Below are positions 12,472 through 22,813 of a stretch of 64,000 nt of DNA, piece after piece. The notes under the pieces are model-generated. The model was not told the origin of the DNA. It saw only the letters and a list, made by a program, of their open reading frames with translations, and made no database searches. Each line of letters starts with the position of its first letter. Within the stretch, counting starts at the first letter, position 1. Origin of the DNA: Myrica gale (taxonomy: Eukaryota > Streptophyta > Magnoliopsida > Fagales > Myricaceae); NCBI GenBank assembly GCA_963930655.1, contig OZ005617.1, positions 4,218,501-4,282,500 on the forward strand, in the 5' to 3' direction. The position numbers and the translations under genes are program-made.

Positions 12472-13125
12472 CTTCTACAGTGCCGTCGATAGGAACTACA
12501 AGCAATAAACTATGCAGTGCTTAAAACAATGCGAAACTGATCGGCTAGTTCATCTGGGTATGCTCAGGAAGTAAGTATTTTTCCTGAGAATGACTCATGT
12601 CCCTGGACTGGATGGATGTTGTCAAGAACAAATTGGCAGCAAAAGCAAAAGCCAGAGGCATAGAAAACTCCCAAAATGGTGAATTAGAAGATACAAACAC
12701 GGAAGCAGCCACAGCGAGAATGTGTTTCTTGAGGATTTGATTGAGAAAGGAGCTTAGTAGTAGCTGAGTAGTAGAAAGAGTTGATATGAGTGCGGGTGTA
12801 TGTTGATAGAGCGCAGAGAAGGAGCTCTAGCAGTTAAAGAAGTTGGAGCCTCACATTTATAGGAAACCCTTTTGCGTTGAGAAAAAAAGGAAAATTAAAA
12901 AAAAAAAATTGAAAAGAAAGGGGACATTGAGACATTGGAAGGTCAAAAAGTCGAAGTTTGACCGAGTGGCCGGGGTTTTTTTTTCCTGCATAGACCAGTC
13001 TTTGGTCATTAGGCAGTAGGAAGTGAGGAGGGTCAAAATTTGACCAATTCAACTTCAATTACGTCTAAAAGGGTCTCTCGTTCTTCACTCTCTCTCTTCC
13101 TCTGATTTGTCCTTCAGGGCATGGC
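12472..13125 (-). promoter_or_regulatory. WRKY gene leader and promoter with TATA box and four W-boxes
   Basis: On the minus strand TATAAAT lies at 12861-12855, implying transcription start near 12825 and a leader of about 350 bases. Upstream are W-box cores at 12941-12946, 12958-12963, 13031-13036 and 13040-13045. The last two form the perfect palindrome GGTCAAAATTTGACC. Auto- and cross-regulation of group III WRKY genes through W-boxes is established, so this is a likely control region. Confidence 0.6.
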
Positions 13126-13810
13126 ATGATTGAGATTGAGAAAGCCTCTGGAAGTCAGAGTTCGGGTTTGAGAAGTAGACCAAAGAATTTTCAAACCTTA
13201 TTCCGCGTTCTTGCTTGGGCTCTATTCAGAGTAGGTGCAATAGAAGTGTCTTCAACCCCAATCTTACGTCCGATGATGATGTTTAGGCACTGCTTCTCCC
13301 TCTGGCGCAGCAACAAAAACGTTAAGATTGTTCAGAAAGTTTCCAGAAACAGTACCAATTTTCAAGCCATATCAGGACAAGGAGAAAAATATCTGAGTGA
13401 GCAGAGTAACTCTTTTTTTTTTTCTTCTCCACCTTTTTCTTTTAGCATCAATTAACACATATACTTTCAACCATGACCATGGCATGACAATTATAGCAGA
13501 CAGGGATCACAAAAGACACTAAACTATGAGAAAAAGGAAATCTTAAACTATACCCCCACTTTTAATCTTTCCTTATATATTAAAATTTATCCAGCTATTC
13601 AAGTAACCCCCCATGTCTTTTGAGTCTAAAATTTCAACAACTCCTAGATTACTAGCTAAAAAGAGTCATAGATTGACCTGATAAATGTAAATAGATTGAT
13701 TAAGTAATTCTTTTCTATTTATTAATTTTTGTTATGCAATTTCATCAACTAACAACAATAAAGAATACGATATTTCATTTATTTAGGATCATTTATCCTT
13801 ATATCAATTT

Positions 13811-13998
13811 TAAAATGGTTAAATTTGACTCACTTATATTTTAAAGTGGCAAGATTATATTTTCAAGTTTAAAAGGTATTAAATTTGACTCACTTATATT
13901 TTAAAGAGGCAAGATTATATCTTCAAGTTTAAAATGTATTAATTATGTTTGACTCAATTTATTTTTTGAGGGGGCAAGATTAGATTTTTATGTTTGAA
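13811..13998. repeat. Three imperfect 60-bp tandem repeats
   Basis: Units begin at about 13821, 13881 and 13941. The first two are nearly identical around AAATTTGACTCACTTATATT and GGCAAGATTATAT; the third has diverged. Each contains a TTTGACTC motif. No open frame runs through them. Confidence 0.8.
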
Positions 13999-14764
13999 AT
14001 CGGATTTTATTGTGACTTACTATGTTTTTTTTTTGTGTCTGGTCAACTTTGAAAATGAGGCTAAGATGGTCATTTAAGCTCTAAGAACATACCCTTAAAA
14101 AAAATCATTTTTGGTCTATCAACTTTACACTTTTTTTTATAAGAGCTGATTTGGTCATCAAAGGGGATGTTTGAGCCGATTTAATGTTAAAAAATTTATT
14201 ACATAATTTATTATTATTATAATATTTATTAAAAAATTTCTTTCTTAACTTTTTACAAACTTTCATAAAGTATCTTTACTTTATAATATTTCACAAACCT
14301 CAATACTCAAAATTTTTAAACTCAATATACCAATAAAAATTTTATTTCAAGGTCTTCACTATTTTCACAATAAGTCAATAGATTTTAAAACTAAAAATTA
14401 TTAGTCCTTAAGTTTTAAGCTTTTAAAAAAGAGTTTTCTAGTTAGCTATTTGTCTAGCCCATTAATGGCGAAAGGTTTACGAAATGTCTAATAAATTATA
14501 TTAATCACATTTGAAGTCAAGTCACTCACTATCCACCCGTAGATAACAAAACAACGTTGTTCCGACATGCTTGACTCGAGCTCATCCCTACCCCATACTA
14601 CACTTCTTCATTCATTAGAAAAGTTAAGATGCCTTATTTTCACTGAAACGAAGCTTTTGCCGTTAGTGGGCTGAACACAAAACTGACTAGAGGAATTTTT
14701 TTTTAAGAACCTAAAAGTGAAGGGCTAAAATTTTTAATTTTAGAATTCAATGAACTATTATAAA
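13999..14764. other. AT-rich intergenic DNA with MITE-like sequence
   Basis: The part around 14210-14420 has the ACAAACTTT...ACAAACCTCAATACTC wording shared with the short elements at 34365, 49877 and 53552. No gene is visible. Confidence 0.35.
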
Positions 14765-15480
14765 AAGACGAGGTGAGTCATATAGACTCAGTAAGGTCAG
14801 GGATGAGACATGACAATCATAAAAGGAAAGAGCATGTGGAGGCATGACAATACATAACATATGACAATTATGACAACAACATATCAATAAATGTAACATA
14901 TGATAATATGATATGTGATAGAGTATGCGTGCTTTCATACAATCAAGACATGCACATGCAATGAAATGATGTTGTGCACCCATTTCCCATCCATTCCTTT
15001 GGGGTTGAGGTGTTTCTGTCATTTTCTCTGTTCACCCCCAGAGTTGAGTTGTGCGTCCCTACTCTCCCTCGGGACTTATTCCGTGCCACCTGCCCCATTA
15101 GGAGCCCACCATTTTCTCATAGCGGTGGGTTGCACTCTCCCCTTAGTGAACGGTACAGATCCCATAATTACGGAAGACACCTCGAGTAGTTCGGTTTTCA
15201 TTTCCCGGTCTTGGTCCACTCAATGCCTCATGAATGCAGTCATAGATGTTCAGTCATTTTATAATTAATGTAGCACTTAACAGTAATTCATCATTCATCA
15301 TTCTTTCATAAATGCGTAGTTCATCCATAATGCAAAACCAAAGGCTGCATAATGTCACAAAATAAATGATAAAGTTTTCTTTAATGAATCGTTCTTTTCT
15401 TTAAGCGTTATAACTTTGTCTCCCTATATGCTTCCTTGTTTTTATTTATCTGCTAAACTTAGTATTATTATTACCAAGTC
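14765..15480 (+). repeat. Dispersed repeat, copy A (retroelement-like)
   Basis: GAGTCATATAGACTCAGTAAGGTC at its start and the stretch from about 15250 to 15478, including CATCCATAATGCAAAACCAAAGG and TTAGTATTATTATTACCAAG, recur at 17302-17610 in the same order and orientation. Copy B lacks about 350 bases of the middle. The sequence looks like non-coding LTR-retroelement remains, but no LTR ends or primer-binding site were found. The open frame of 117 codons inside is not a recognised protein. Confidence 0.6.
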
Positions 15481-16860
15481 CTTTAATGGGTCATTATTTA
15501 TCAGAATCTCATTAAAAAAGCATTTTAGATTTTGAGGGGTATTGGGCCCGTGATAGACCTTAACGAGCTAGGTGATTTGGGCCTCTTAGAAATAGGGGTT
15601 TGGGCTCAAATTTTTACCACTTCATCCAATTTTTTAATACTTAACCCAGACATAAACCAGTTTTCTTATTCGGACCCTTTTACCTTCCATTTTTCCAGAA
15701 ATACCGAAACGGTCTTTAACTGCTCCTACGGGCATTTCTGACATTTTCCTTTATCCTTTTTCCTTGAAATTTTTAGGGTACGACGAGGGAACCTCTAAAC
15801 TTCATGACCGGAAAGTTTCATGCATAGATGATTCATATTTTACATAAAATAACAAACAGCATGCTCGGGTGCCATAAATGTCAAAATAAATGCATGCATG
15901 TTGTATTCTTGATCTTTTCTAAACTCTAAGTGTACATTTATGCTATTTTGCAACCAAATGGCACAAAACATGTCCAGAACTTTGATCCAAAACCAACAGA
16001 AACCGTTACAGCCCTTTGGCTTCCATTATTTTTCATTTTCTTAGAACACAAGCTTATGCATGTGTTCCCTTTTGTATCTTCTTGCCGTGATCAACGTGAT
16101 ATGGAAGCTCTTCAAGCTGTCCCATTTTCTGTGACATATATATGGTGCGGGTGGGTATTTGCCCTGGTAGTTGCTTTTCCTGTAAAGACAGTGATGTCCT
16201 ATTACCGTACCCCTGTTCATTTGGTAGACACAGATACTGGGTGTACCCTGTTATTTAGGATTATGAATATCATATTTGAGCTGCAGGGTGAGGGAGAGAT
16301 GGCTATGTCTATTGCATCCCTTTTTTGGTTGAGTCTTGAACTGCTGGCTTGCATTGTTAATGTAACAAAAATTAAAAAAAAAATCATTTGCTGACCAAAG
16401 TGAAAAGGGAGAAAGGAAAAATAATACGACACTGGGGCATTACTTAGCATTTGGTCCTCCAGAATGACCATATCCAGGACAACTTCATTAAAGGTTACTG
16501 ATTCTGTTGTTTTCAATCATGTACAACCGTTCGGCCCGTTCCAGATTCATGCAACTTTGTGTGCTGGAACTCGAAATAGCTTGTGCTTTGCCCAAGCCTC
16601 AAAAGATCGGTAGAGAAATCAAACGTAAAGAAATACTTTAAACGAACACAATTTGATACAAAAGGGGTCATTCGGGAGAACTACAAGAGAATAGTTCTAC
16701 GGTGTACAAAAGTGGAAGCTTCCTATAGCTACCTAGCCTATAGAACCATGATTTTTGCAAAATAAAACCGTTTAAAATACAATATGGGTAAAATCAAATA
16801 AAAAGAAAACGGAACCAGCCTACTCCTCGCCATAGTCTGACCTCATGTAAAAGAAATCGA
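15481..16860. other. Region between dispersed repeat copies, with an unidentified 154-codon frame
   Basis: A frame at 15930-16394 has two hydrophobic segments and ends in a lysine run encoded by poly(A). I do not recognise it, and it has no splice partners or obvious promoter. It may be a decayed gene fragment or chance. Confidence 0.25.
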
Positions 16861-16864
16861 ATAC

Positions 16865-17620
16865 AAACAAATAATACAAAAGACAGGATGAGTTAGGCCT
16901 GTCCAAAAAACCGGCCGGACCGGACCGGACCGGCCAAACCGGCCCGGACCGGACCGGTTTTGACCCAAACCGGTTGACTTTTAAAAACCGGGTTGACCGG
17001 ACCGGTAAACCGGTGTATTCCGGTCCGGTTCCGGGTTACCCTCATGAAAACCCGGGACCGGACCGGAGTATACCTCTCCAAACCGGCCCAAACCGGAAAT
17101 TGGCCCAAAATGGCATGGCCCAACCCAAAACCGGCCCAAAATGGTATGGCCCAAACCGGCCCAAACCGACCCAGACCGGACCGGTTAAACCGGAAACCGG
17201 ACCGGACCGGTCCGGTCATATAACCGGTCCGGTCTATATACTTTGAAAAAGTTCCGGTTTGGACGGCCAAACCGGACCGGACCGGCTGTTGGACACCCCT
17301 AGGATGAGTCATACGGGCTCAGTAAGGTCGAAGAGGGGACATGACAATCATAAAAAGAAAGAGCATATATGTGGAGACATGACAATCATTTCATAATTAA
17401 TTCTGCACTTAACAGATTCATCATTCCTTCATAAACCCATAGTTCATCCATAATGCAAAACCAAAGGATCCATAATGTCACAAAATAAATGATAAAGTTT
17501 TCTTTAATGGATAGTTCTTTTCTTTAAGCGGTATAACAATTTGTCTCCCCATGTGTTTCCTTGTTTTTATTTATCTACTAAACTTAGTATTATTATTACC
17601 AAGTCTCTTATTAGATTTTT
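16865..17620 (+). repeat. Dispersed repeat, copy B, interrupted by a miniature transposon
   Basis: Homology to copy A runs from AAAAGAC just before 16885, resumes at 17302 with GATGAGTCATACGGGCTCAG, and continues to about 17610. Copy A reads directly through the position where the 408-bp element sits here, so copy A serves as a paralogous empty site. Confidence 0.65.
16894..17301. mobile_element. hAT-like miniature element, 408 bp, interior of CCGGACCGG repeats
   Basis: The ends are TAGGCCTGTCCAA and TTGGACACCCCTA, which pair at 11 of 13 positions. GGATGAGT is directly repeated at 16886-16893 and 17302-17309, an 8-bp target duplication as made by hAT transposases. The interior consists almost wholly of CCGGACCGG, AAACCGG and GGCCCAAA units on both strands. 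It encodes nothing; the open frames there are translations of the repeat. It must have been moved by a transposase made elsewhere. Confidence 0.85.
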
Positions 17621-18800
17621 TATAGCTCTATTCTTAATTTTGAGTGTCAAAACATCTAGGGACGCCAAAACCGTCCGGACATGTCCTAAAATCGTAAAGA
17701 TGCATTTTTAGTGTGACAACATACACTCGTCGCAGATGAATGACGATAAAATAGTCACAAAATGTTATGGTTTGTTTATGACTTGTGTTTTGTATAATTT
17801 CTCTATTTTTTCTAATGAAATATTGTAGCTAGCTTAAAAGAAAGAAAAAACAAGAGAGAGAGGAACTCATCACTCATCTCGTCTTTTTATGTCTGTGCCA
17901 TATTCTTCCTGTTCTTGTTTTATCTCTTTCTGACAATGACTAAAATTACTCGTAAAGTTCTTTGATTTACCAAGCTACCCCTCTTGTTTCCTTGTGATTT
18001 TCATTTTAAATTTTTTTAGCTAAGGAGAAAAATTCCTATGCCACAATGGTTTTGGTAAATACACACAACTAGAATGACAAGTTTGAATAGACATGTTCGT
18101 TTTGGTGAAATTTTTAGGATTCCAAGTGTTTTGAAAATTTTTAGAAGATGTTTGACTTTTATTGGCATGTGTGTAAAAGGTGTTGACTTGTATTTATGTG
18201 TGTATAAAAGATAATAATAAGTTGTATTATAATGCTTGTTTTCGTGATGTTAAGATTATAATGTTAGAAAATATGATGTAAATCTTAAAAAAAATGTTAA
18301 AATATTTTGTTTTCAACATGCCAATATATTTACCGCGTCCACTCTACCAAGTTCAGATTTCAATCCACTCACAATGATCTGACAGACAGACCGCAGACGC
18401 CCAATTTCTCTCACTGGAATAGACTCCGGAAACTGCGTTTTTGTGGAAAATTTGGATGTACTTTGAACCTACATAACAATATATCCTCTCCTGGGTTTAA
18501 TTCATTAAACCAACTCTAGATCCTCACGTAGTGGTCCCTTGTCTCCCTTCCCCTCCAATGGTCTCTACCTTTTTGGCCGCAGAAGATCGACATAACTTTT
18601 TTTTGTCTTGTCAGTGGATCGGCTGATATTTTAAACTTATTCGATCTGAGCTTTCAGGGAGAATTTTTTTTTAGACAATTTTTTGAGCAGGACCTGCAGT
18701 TGAGAACATTTGGTCCGACAGATATATCCCTCCCTAGACTCCTGTAGGGAAGCGGTGTCAATTGAGCTGAGTTATTGGCTTTTGCAGTGGAACAAAGCAG
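17621..18800. other. Intergenic DNA, nothing recognised
   Basis: AT-rich sequence. Open frames are short and unrelated to known families. Confidence 0.3.
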
Positions 18801-18839
18801 AACTAAGAGACTTGACTTTAATAGCTTTTTAGAGAGAGC

Positions 18840-19895
18840 GTCTGCCCTCTCTCTAGAAAGCGCCCTTCCCCATTTTCGTCTGCTCCCTTCTCTCGCCTTT
18901 TGTCTCCGGAGACGGGAGGAGCCCTGGCTCCTCCAGTCTCACCCCTCTCCCTCCCCTTCTTCATTTTGGGTTTCCCCTTTGACCCTGTCGTCCCCTTATA
19001 CCTCCCTTTTGATCGTTGTATGCTCCATCGATTTGCAGCTCATCATGCTTAGATCTATGCAGTTTGACTTTTTTGTGATGAACACGTTCTGCACGGTTGC
19101 GTTCCTCAGCTCCGGGCGCCTCTCTTATGCTTTTGCCGACGCCAGTTCGACGATGCGTGATGGTCCACGCGCACGTTCCTCATTTGATCAGTTCGTGTTG
19201 CTCTTGGTTTTCCTCGGTCCTGGTGTTGATCGGTTTAAGGGTTTTGTGTTGTGTGCGTTTGTGTTGCTCTTGGTTCTCCTCGGTCCTGGTGTTGATCGGT
19301 TTAAGGGTTTTGTGTTGTGTGCGTTTGTGTTGCTCTTGGTTCTCCTCGGTCCTGTGTTATGGCAGAAAGCTGCACGGTTTATGGGGTTTGTATTGTGTGC
19401 TTTGAGTTTTCTTTGTTGTTTTTAATAATGTCATTTCTCTGGTTTTCTGTGGGAAGGATATCACAACGTCTTCCTTGTTAAGGAATCTCTTTGTCGGCTT
19501 GTTGCAGTGGATGCTCAGCAGCTTATGGCTTTTGGTGTTTTCCTTCCACTTGGTAGTGCTGTTATGGATGCGTCTTTGGGGCACTCAGATTGTGGTGTTT
19601 GCTCACCCCTTCTTCCGGCGTTCGATCTCACCGCCGGTGGCGGTCTTTGTATTAGGTCTTTGGATCTGCTTAAAAATTACGGGCTTTGTAGCCCATATGT
19701 ATGTAGCCTTTATGGCTATAGGGATAAGGCCTTCGTGACCCTTAGATGTATGGCCCTTCGGGCCCTTGAAATTGTTGTTATCGGCTTTATGCCTATGCGC
19801 TCTGTAGTTGGCCTTAAAAGCTTCTTTGTATCCAGCACTCTTGTAATACTTCAGTGAAATGATATTTCACGTTTACTTAGAAAAAAATGGTTTCT
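18840..19895 (+). mobile_element. Poly(A)-ended retroposon-like element, copy 1
   Basis: A CT-rich 5' part is followed by a long GT-rich middle and a 3' part with TTATGCCTATG, CTTGTAATACTTCAGTGAAAT and a terminal A run near 19885. The same layout is seen at 26915-27680, including GGCTTCATG, TATGAAATAAATTTTAAG and a terminal A run, so both appear to be members of one plus-strand family with non-LTR-type 3' ends. No reverse transcriptase is present, and the open frame at 18775-19425 is not a known protein. The 5' border is a guess. Confidence 0.5.
19195..19358 (+). repeat. 66-bp tandem repeat, about 2.5 copies
   Basis: GTGTTGCTCTTGGTT restarts at 19195, 19261 and 19327. The first two units are almost identical over 66 bases, and the third stops after about 30. 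The period is a multiple of three, which keeps a frame open by accident. Confidence 0.9.
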
Positions 19896-20430
19896 GCAGT
19901 CTCGGTGAAGAATAGGACAATAATGCATAGTTAACAATTTTACATTTGTAGCTTTGGAAATCTGTCATTTGAGGTTAATGTCCCGTCCGGGTGTTTTTTT
20001 GAACCATACCCCACGTGTAACAGCCATAAAATAAAACTTTACCCCCAAATCGACCAGTTGGGGCAGACTTCTCCTGACGGCATGAACACGGACCAGTATG
20101 ATTGATGGGTGAGTTTGGATCAAATATTTGTTTCGACTCATTTTTGCACAGTTCCAACCCAAGTTTTGTCTTTTACTCTTTTGTCTTGAATCCTCGAGAT
20201 TCTTAGGACCGATTCCTTCGGTCTTGAACCGATGAGTATTCACCGAAAAACATCAGCAATCCTATAAACTGGAACTTTCTGCAGAGAATAAAATAGTAAA
20301 AAACTGATATAATCTTTAAAGTTTAACAGTCCATTTTAATTAAGCTCAGACACTAAAAATTTGACTTAAATAAAGTACTTTCTTAGATCACATTTCTGCT
20401 TGATGAGTCATAAAAATGACTATAATTGAG
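19896..20430. other. Intergenic DNA, nothing recognised
   Basis: No gene or repeat border could be supported here. Confidence 0.3.
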
Positions 20431-20431
20431 T

Positions 20432-21085
20432 TAAGGCCCAATAGGCCCAACAGGCCCAAGGTAGCCCAGTAAGGGTTCGGGCAGACTTCAAGAGGTTAAA
20501 AAGATTGGTCATTGAAAGTAATCCGAGCCCATGAAAAGCAGTATATTAAGGAAAGATAATCGGAGTCGTTGGTGAATCAGTTGAAGACTCGGTATAAATC
20601 CGAAATCCTCGGCACGACCGATGTCGTGAGATCGAGGTTTCGTGTTATCAGTAGAGAGCGCCCGACATCAAGGTCAAATGGGTTAGCCGTTGAGCATCAT
20701 CTTGTTAAAACCATGACAGATAATGGGATATCTGCCCACTACACTTCACTCCACGACCAAATAGTGGGGCACGACCTCGAAGGGATAAGGACATGATCCC
20801 CAAGCAAAACAACGGGGGATCAATGATAATCTGAAAAGTAGTATAAATACCCGGGGAATATGTAAAGGAGGGGATCTCTCTCTCAATTTGACATGAATTA
20901 GATACAGTTTAACTGTTTAACTTCTGAGCCTCACGCTATCGGATACTGACTTAAGCATCGGAGGGTTTTTCCTTCTTGGAAGGATCGCCTTAATATTCTT
21001 CTGTTTTGCAGTTGAGGAGGTCGGGTCCAAGGACGTCGGGAAAGCTTGGCATGGGCACTAACGAACCATCATCTCGCTGATCTTT
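20432..21085 (+). mobile_element. LTR-like segment (probable solo LTR or fragment, Ty3/gypsy style)
   Basis: The segment has AGGCCCAATAGGCCCAACAGG near its start, a promoter-like GTATAAATACCCGGGG around 20840, and a 3' part with CTGACTTAAGCATCGGAGGG followed by TTTTGCAG. These are typical of plant gypsy LTRs, as I recall them. No partner LTR, primer-binding site or target duplication was found, so the borders are approximate. Confidence 0.5.
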
Positions 21086-21121
21086 CAATGCTTAATCAAA
21101 ACTCTAATTAGTTCACATATA

Positions 21122-22378
21122 CCAATTTTTTTTAGCTTAATTGCACCTAGGGTTCTTGTAGTATTCAAAGGTGGCAAATAGGTATCCGAGATAACGTTTT
21201 CAACAATTAGACCCTTGAAGTTGAGTTTTAAGAAGAAAAAAAACTTCCTTCCATTTGACGTCAGATCCGTTAACGCCTATGGCGACGTGACTTTAAAATT
21301 CACAACATAGGCAACCAGCGAATGACACATGTCCCGTTTAAATCCCTCATCCACGCGTGCACAACCTTCCGTGACGCCACCCTCAAGGGCCCTCTCTGGG
21401 AAGATGTTTCTAGGTAATAACAACACTGAAAATTCAACCTCCATAGTCTTCCTTCCATCTCCAGAAAACACACACACATCCACATGCACAGAACATTATT
21501 CTTTTTTTTTTCTAAGTGCACAGGACATTATTCAAGAATGGACTGATGCACAAAAATCCTTTCCTTTGTTGAAACGCATTGTGTTGTCCTCCTACCCAAA
21601 GCTTACATACAAAGCTTTTAGTGGCAATGGTTTATATTCGAAGAATGGACTGATGGGCTAGCTGGTTCTCTTCGCAAGATCCATCTCGCCCAGGCACTGA
21701 TGGGTGCACATGTATATGACCCTGAAATTTGGGGTGGTTGCAGGGAGCTAGCGGAGATGAGGTACAAAAGGAATGCCAAGAAATGCAAGGAAAAATTTGA
21801 GAACGTCCACCAGCGGCAGCATTCCCACCAATGGGTGCCAGCTTCTCATCTAATAGCTCCTCTTCTCTGGGCTCAGACAAGGATGAAGACGATGAGGACG
21901 AGAGCCTAGAAGGGGAGCCATCGAACATAGGTAGCAGCCACAAACGTAAACGGCAGGCGGATAGCAGTAGTGGCACCCGAAGAATGATGGAGTTTTTCGA
22001 GAATCCAATGAATTTGGGGAAGATTAATGGAGATCTAATCGTGCTATAGAGAAGAAGGGTGAGGGAACCGAACGGAGTCTCTTGACTATGTGGTTTTTTT
22101 GTTTGAACGCAGTGTGATCGAGCTGGCTGTCATGTGGCGCATGCGTGGATGAGAGATTTAAACGGGACAGGTGTCATTCGCTAGTTGACTCTGATGTGGA
22201 TTTTAAAGCCACATCAACGATGGACGTTAACGGATCTGACTGCAAATGGATGGAAGATCTTTTTTTTCTTAAAACTCGACCCCAGTGGCTTAATTGTTGA
22301 AAACATTATATCGGAGGCCTATTTATAACCTTTGAATACCCCAGGGTCCCTGGAGCAATTAAGATTTTTTTTTCTAAA
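21122..22378. mobile_element. Pack-MULE: Mutator-like element with about 240-bp inverted repeats
   Basis: Bases 21122-21361 are complementary to 22139-22378 with moderate divergence; shared stretches include GTCAGATCCGTTAACG, GTCCCGTTTAAATC and GCGAATGACAC. TCACATATA is repeated directly outside both ends (21113-21121 and 22379-22387), the 9-bp duplication characteristic of Mutator transposition. There is no transposase. The interior carries pieces of a host gene (21745-22020), so this is a Pack-MULE, moved in trans. Confidence 0.9.
21730..22020 (+). pseudogene. Captured fragments of a GT-2-like trihelix transcription factor
   Basis: Two pieces in different frames resemble trihelix proteins. 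The first reads RELAEMRYKRNAKKCKEKF followed by ENVH, the third helix region of the trihelix DNA-binding domain (family wording near LAELGYNRSAKKCKEKFENI). The second reads through an acidic serine run, GEPSNIGSSHKRKRQADSS and GTRRMMEFFEN, matching the region before the conserved coiled segment. The rest of the domain between the two is missing. The first piece stays in its own frame to 21909, the second to 22049. No function as a DNA-binding protein is expected. Direction is that of the plus strand. Confidence 0.8.
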
Positions 22379-22813
22379 TCACATATAACAGTGAGTTGAT
22401 TGATTAAAAGGTTATAAAAGAAAGGGAAAATTTAAGGAAAACATTAGAAAATCAATCTTGAACATGGGAAACGACAACATATTCCTGTACATGAGTCTTA
22501 TAAAGATGCATTTATCATGAGCTTCGGAGGATGAAAGTGAGAGACAACAATCGGTTGCTGTTTAAATTGATGGAAGTAAAGAGGTGAAGTTTTTGCCGAT
22601 TGGTTTGTAGATATTTCTCAACGCGCGCGAGAGAGAGTCCACCATTCTTGAAACTTAAAACCATATGAAACGTAAGGAAGACGAAAGAGAGAGGGGGAGA
22701 GGAGGGTGTGTGGAATATATGACAGAACTGATTGAAGAAATAAGCTAACAGAACAACTTTATATGCAACAAGAATTTTCAATATAGGGAAAGAAATTTCA
22801 AATGAATGGAACA

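Noticed and set aside
16893..17312. Three Gly/Pro/Arg-rich frames of 76-139 codons
   Set aside because: They are translations of the CCGG repeat array of the miniature element and end with it.
18775..19425. Frame of 216 codons with internal repeats of 22 residues
   Set aside because: The repeats come from a 66-bp tandem array within a retroposon-like element, and no known domain is present.
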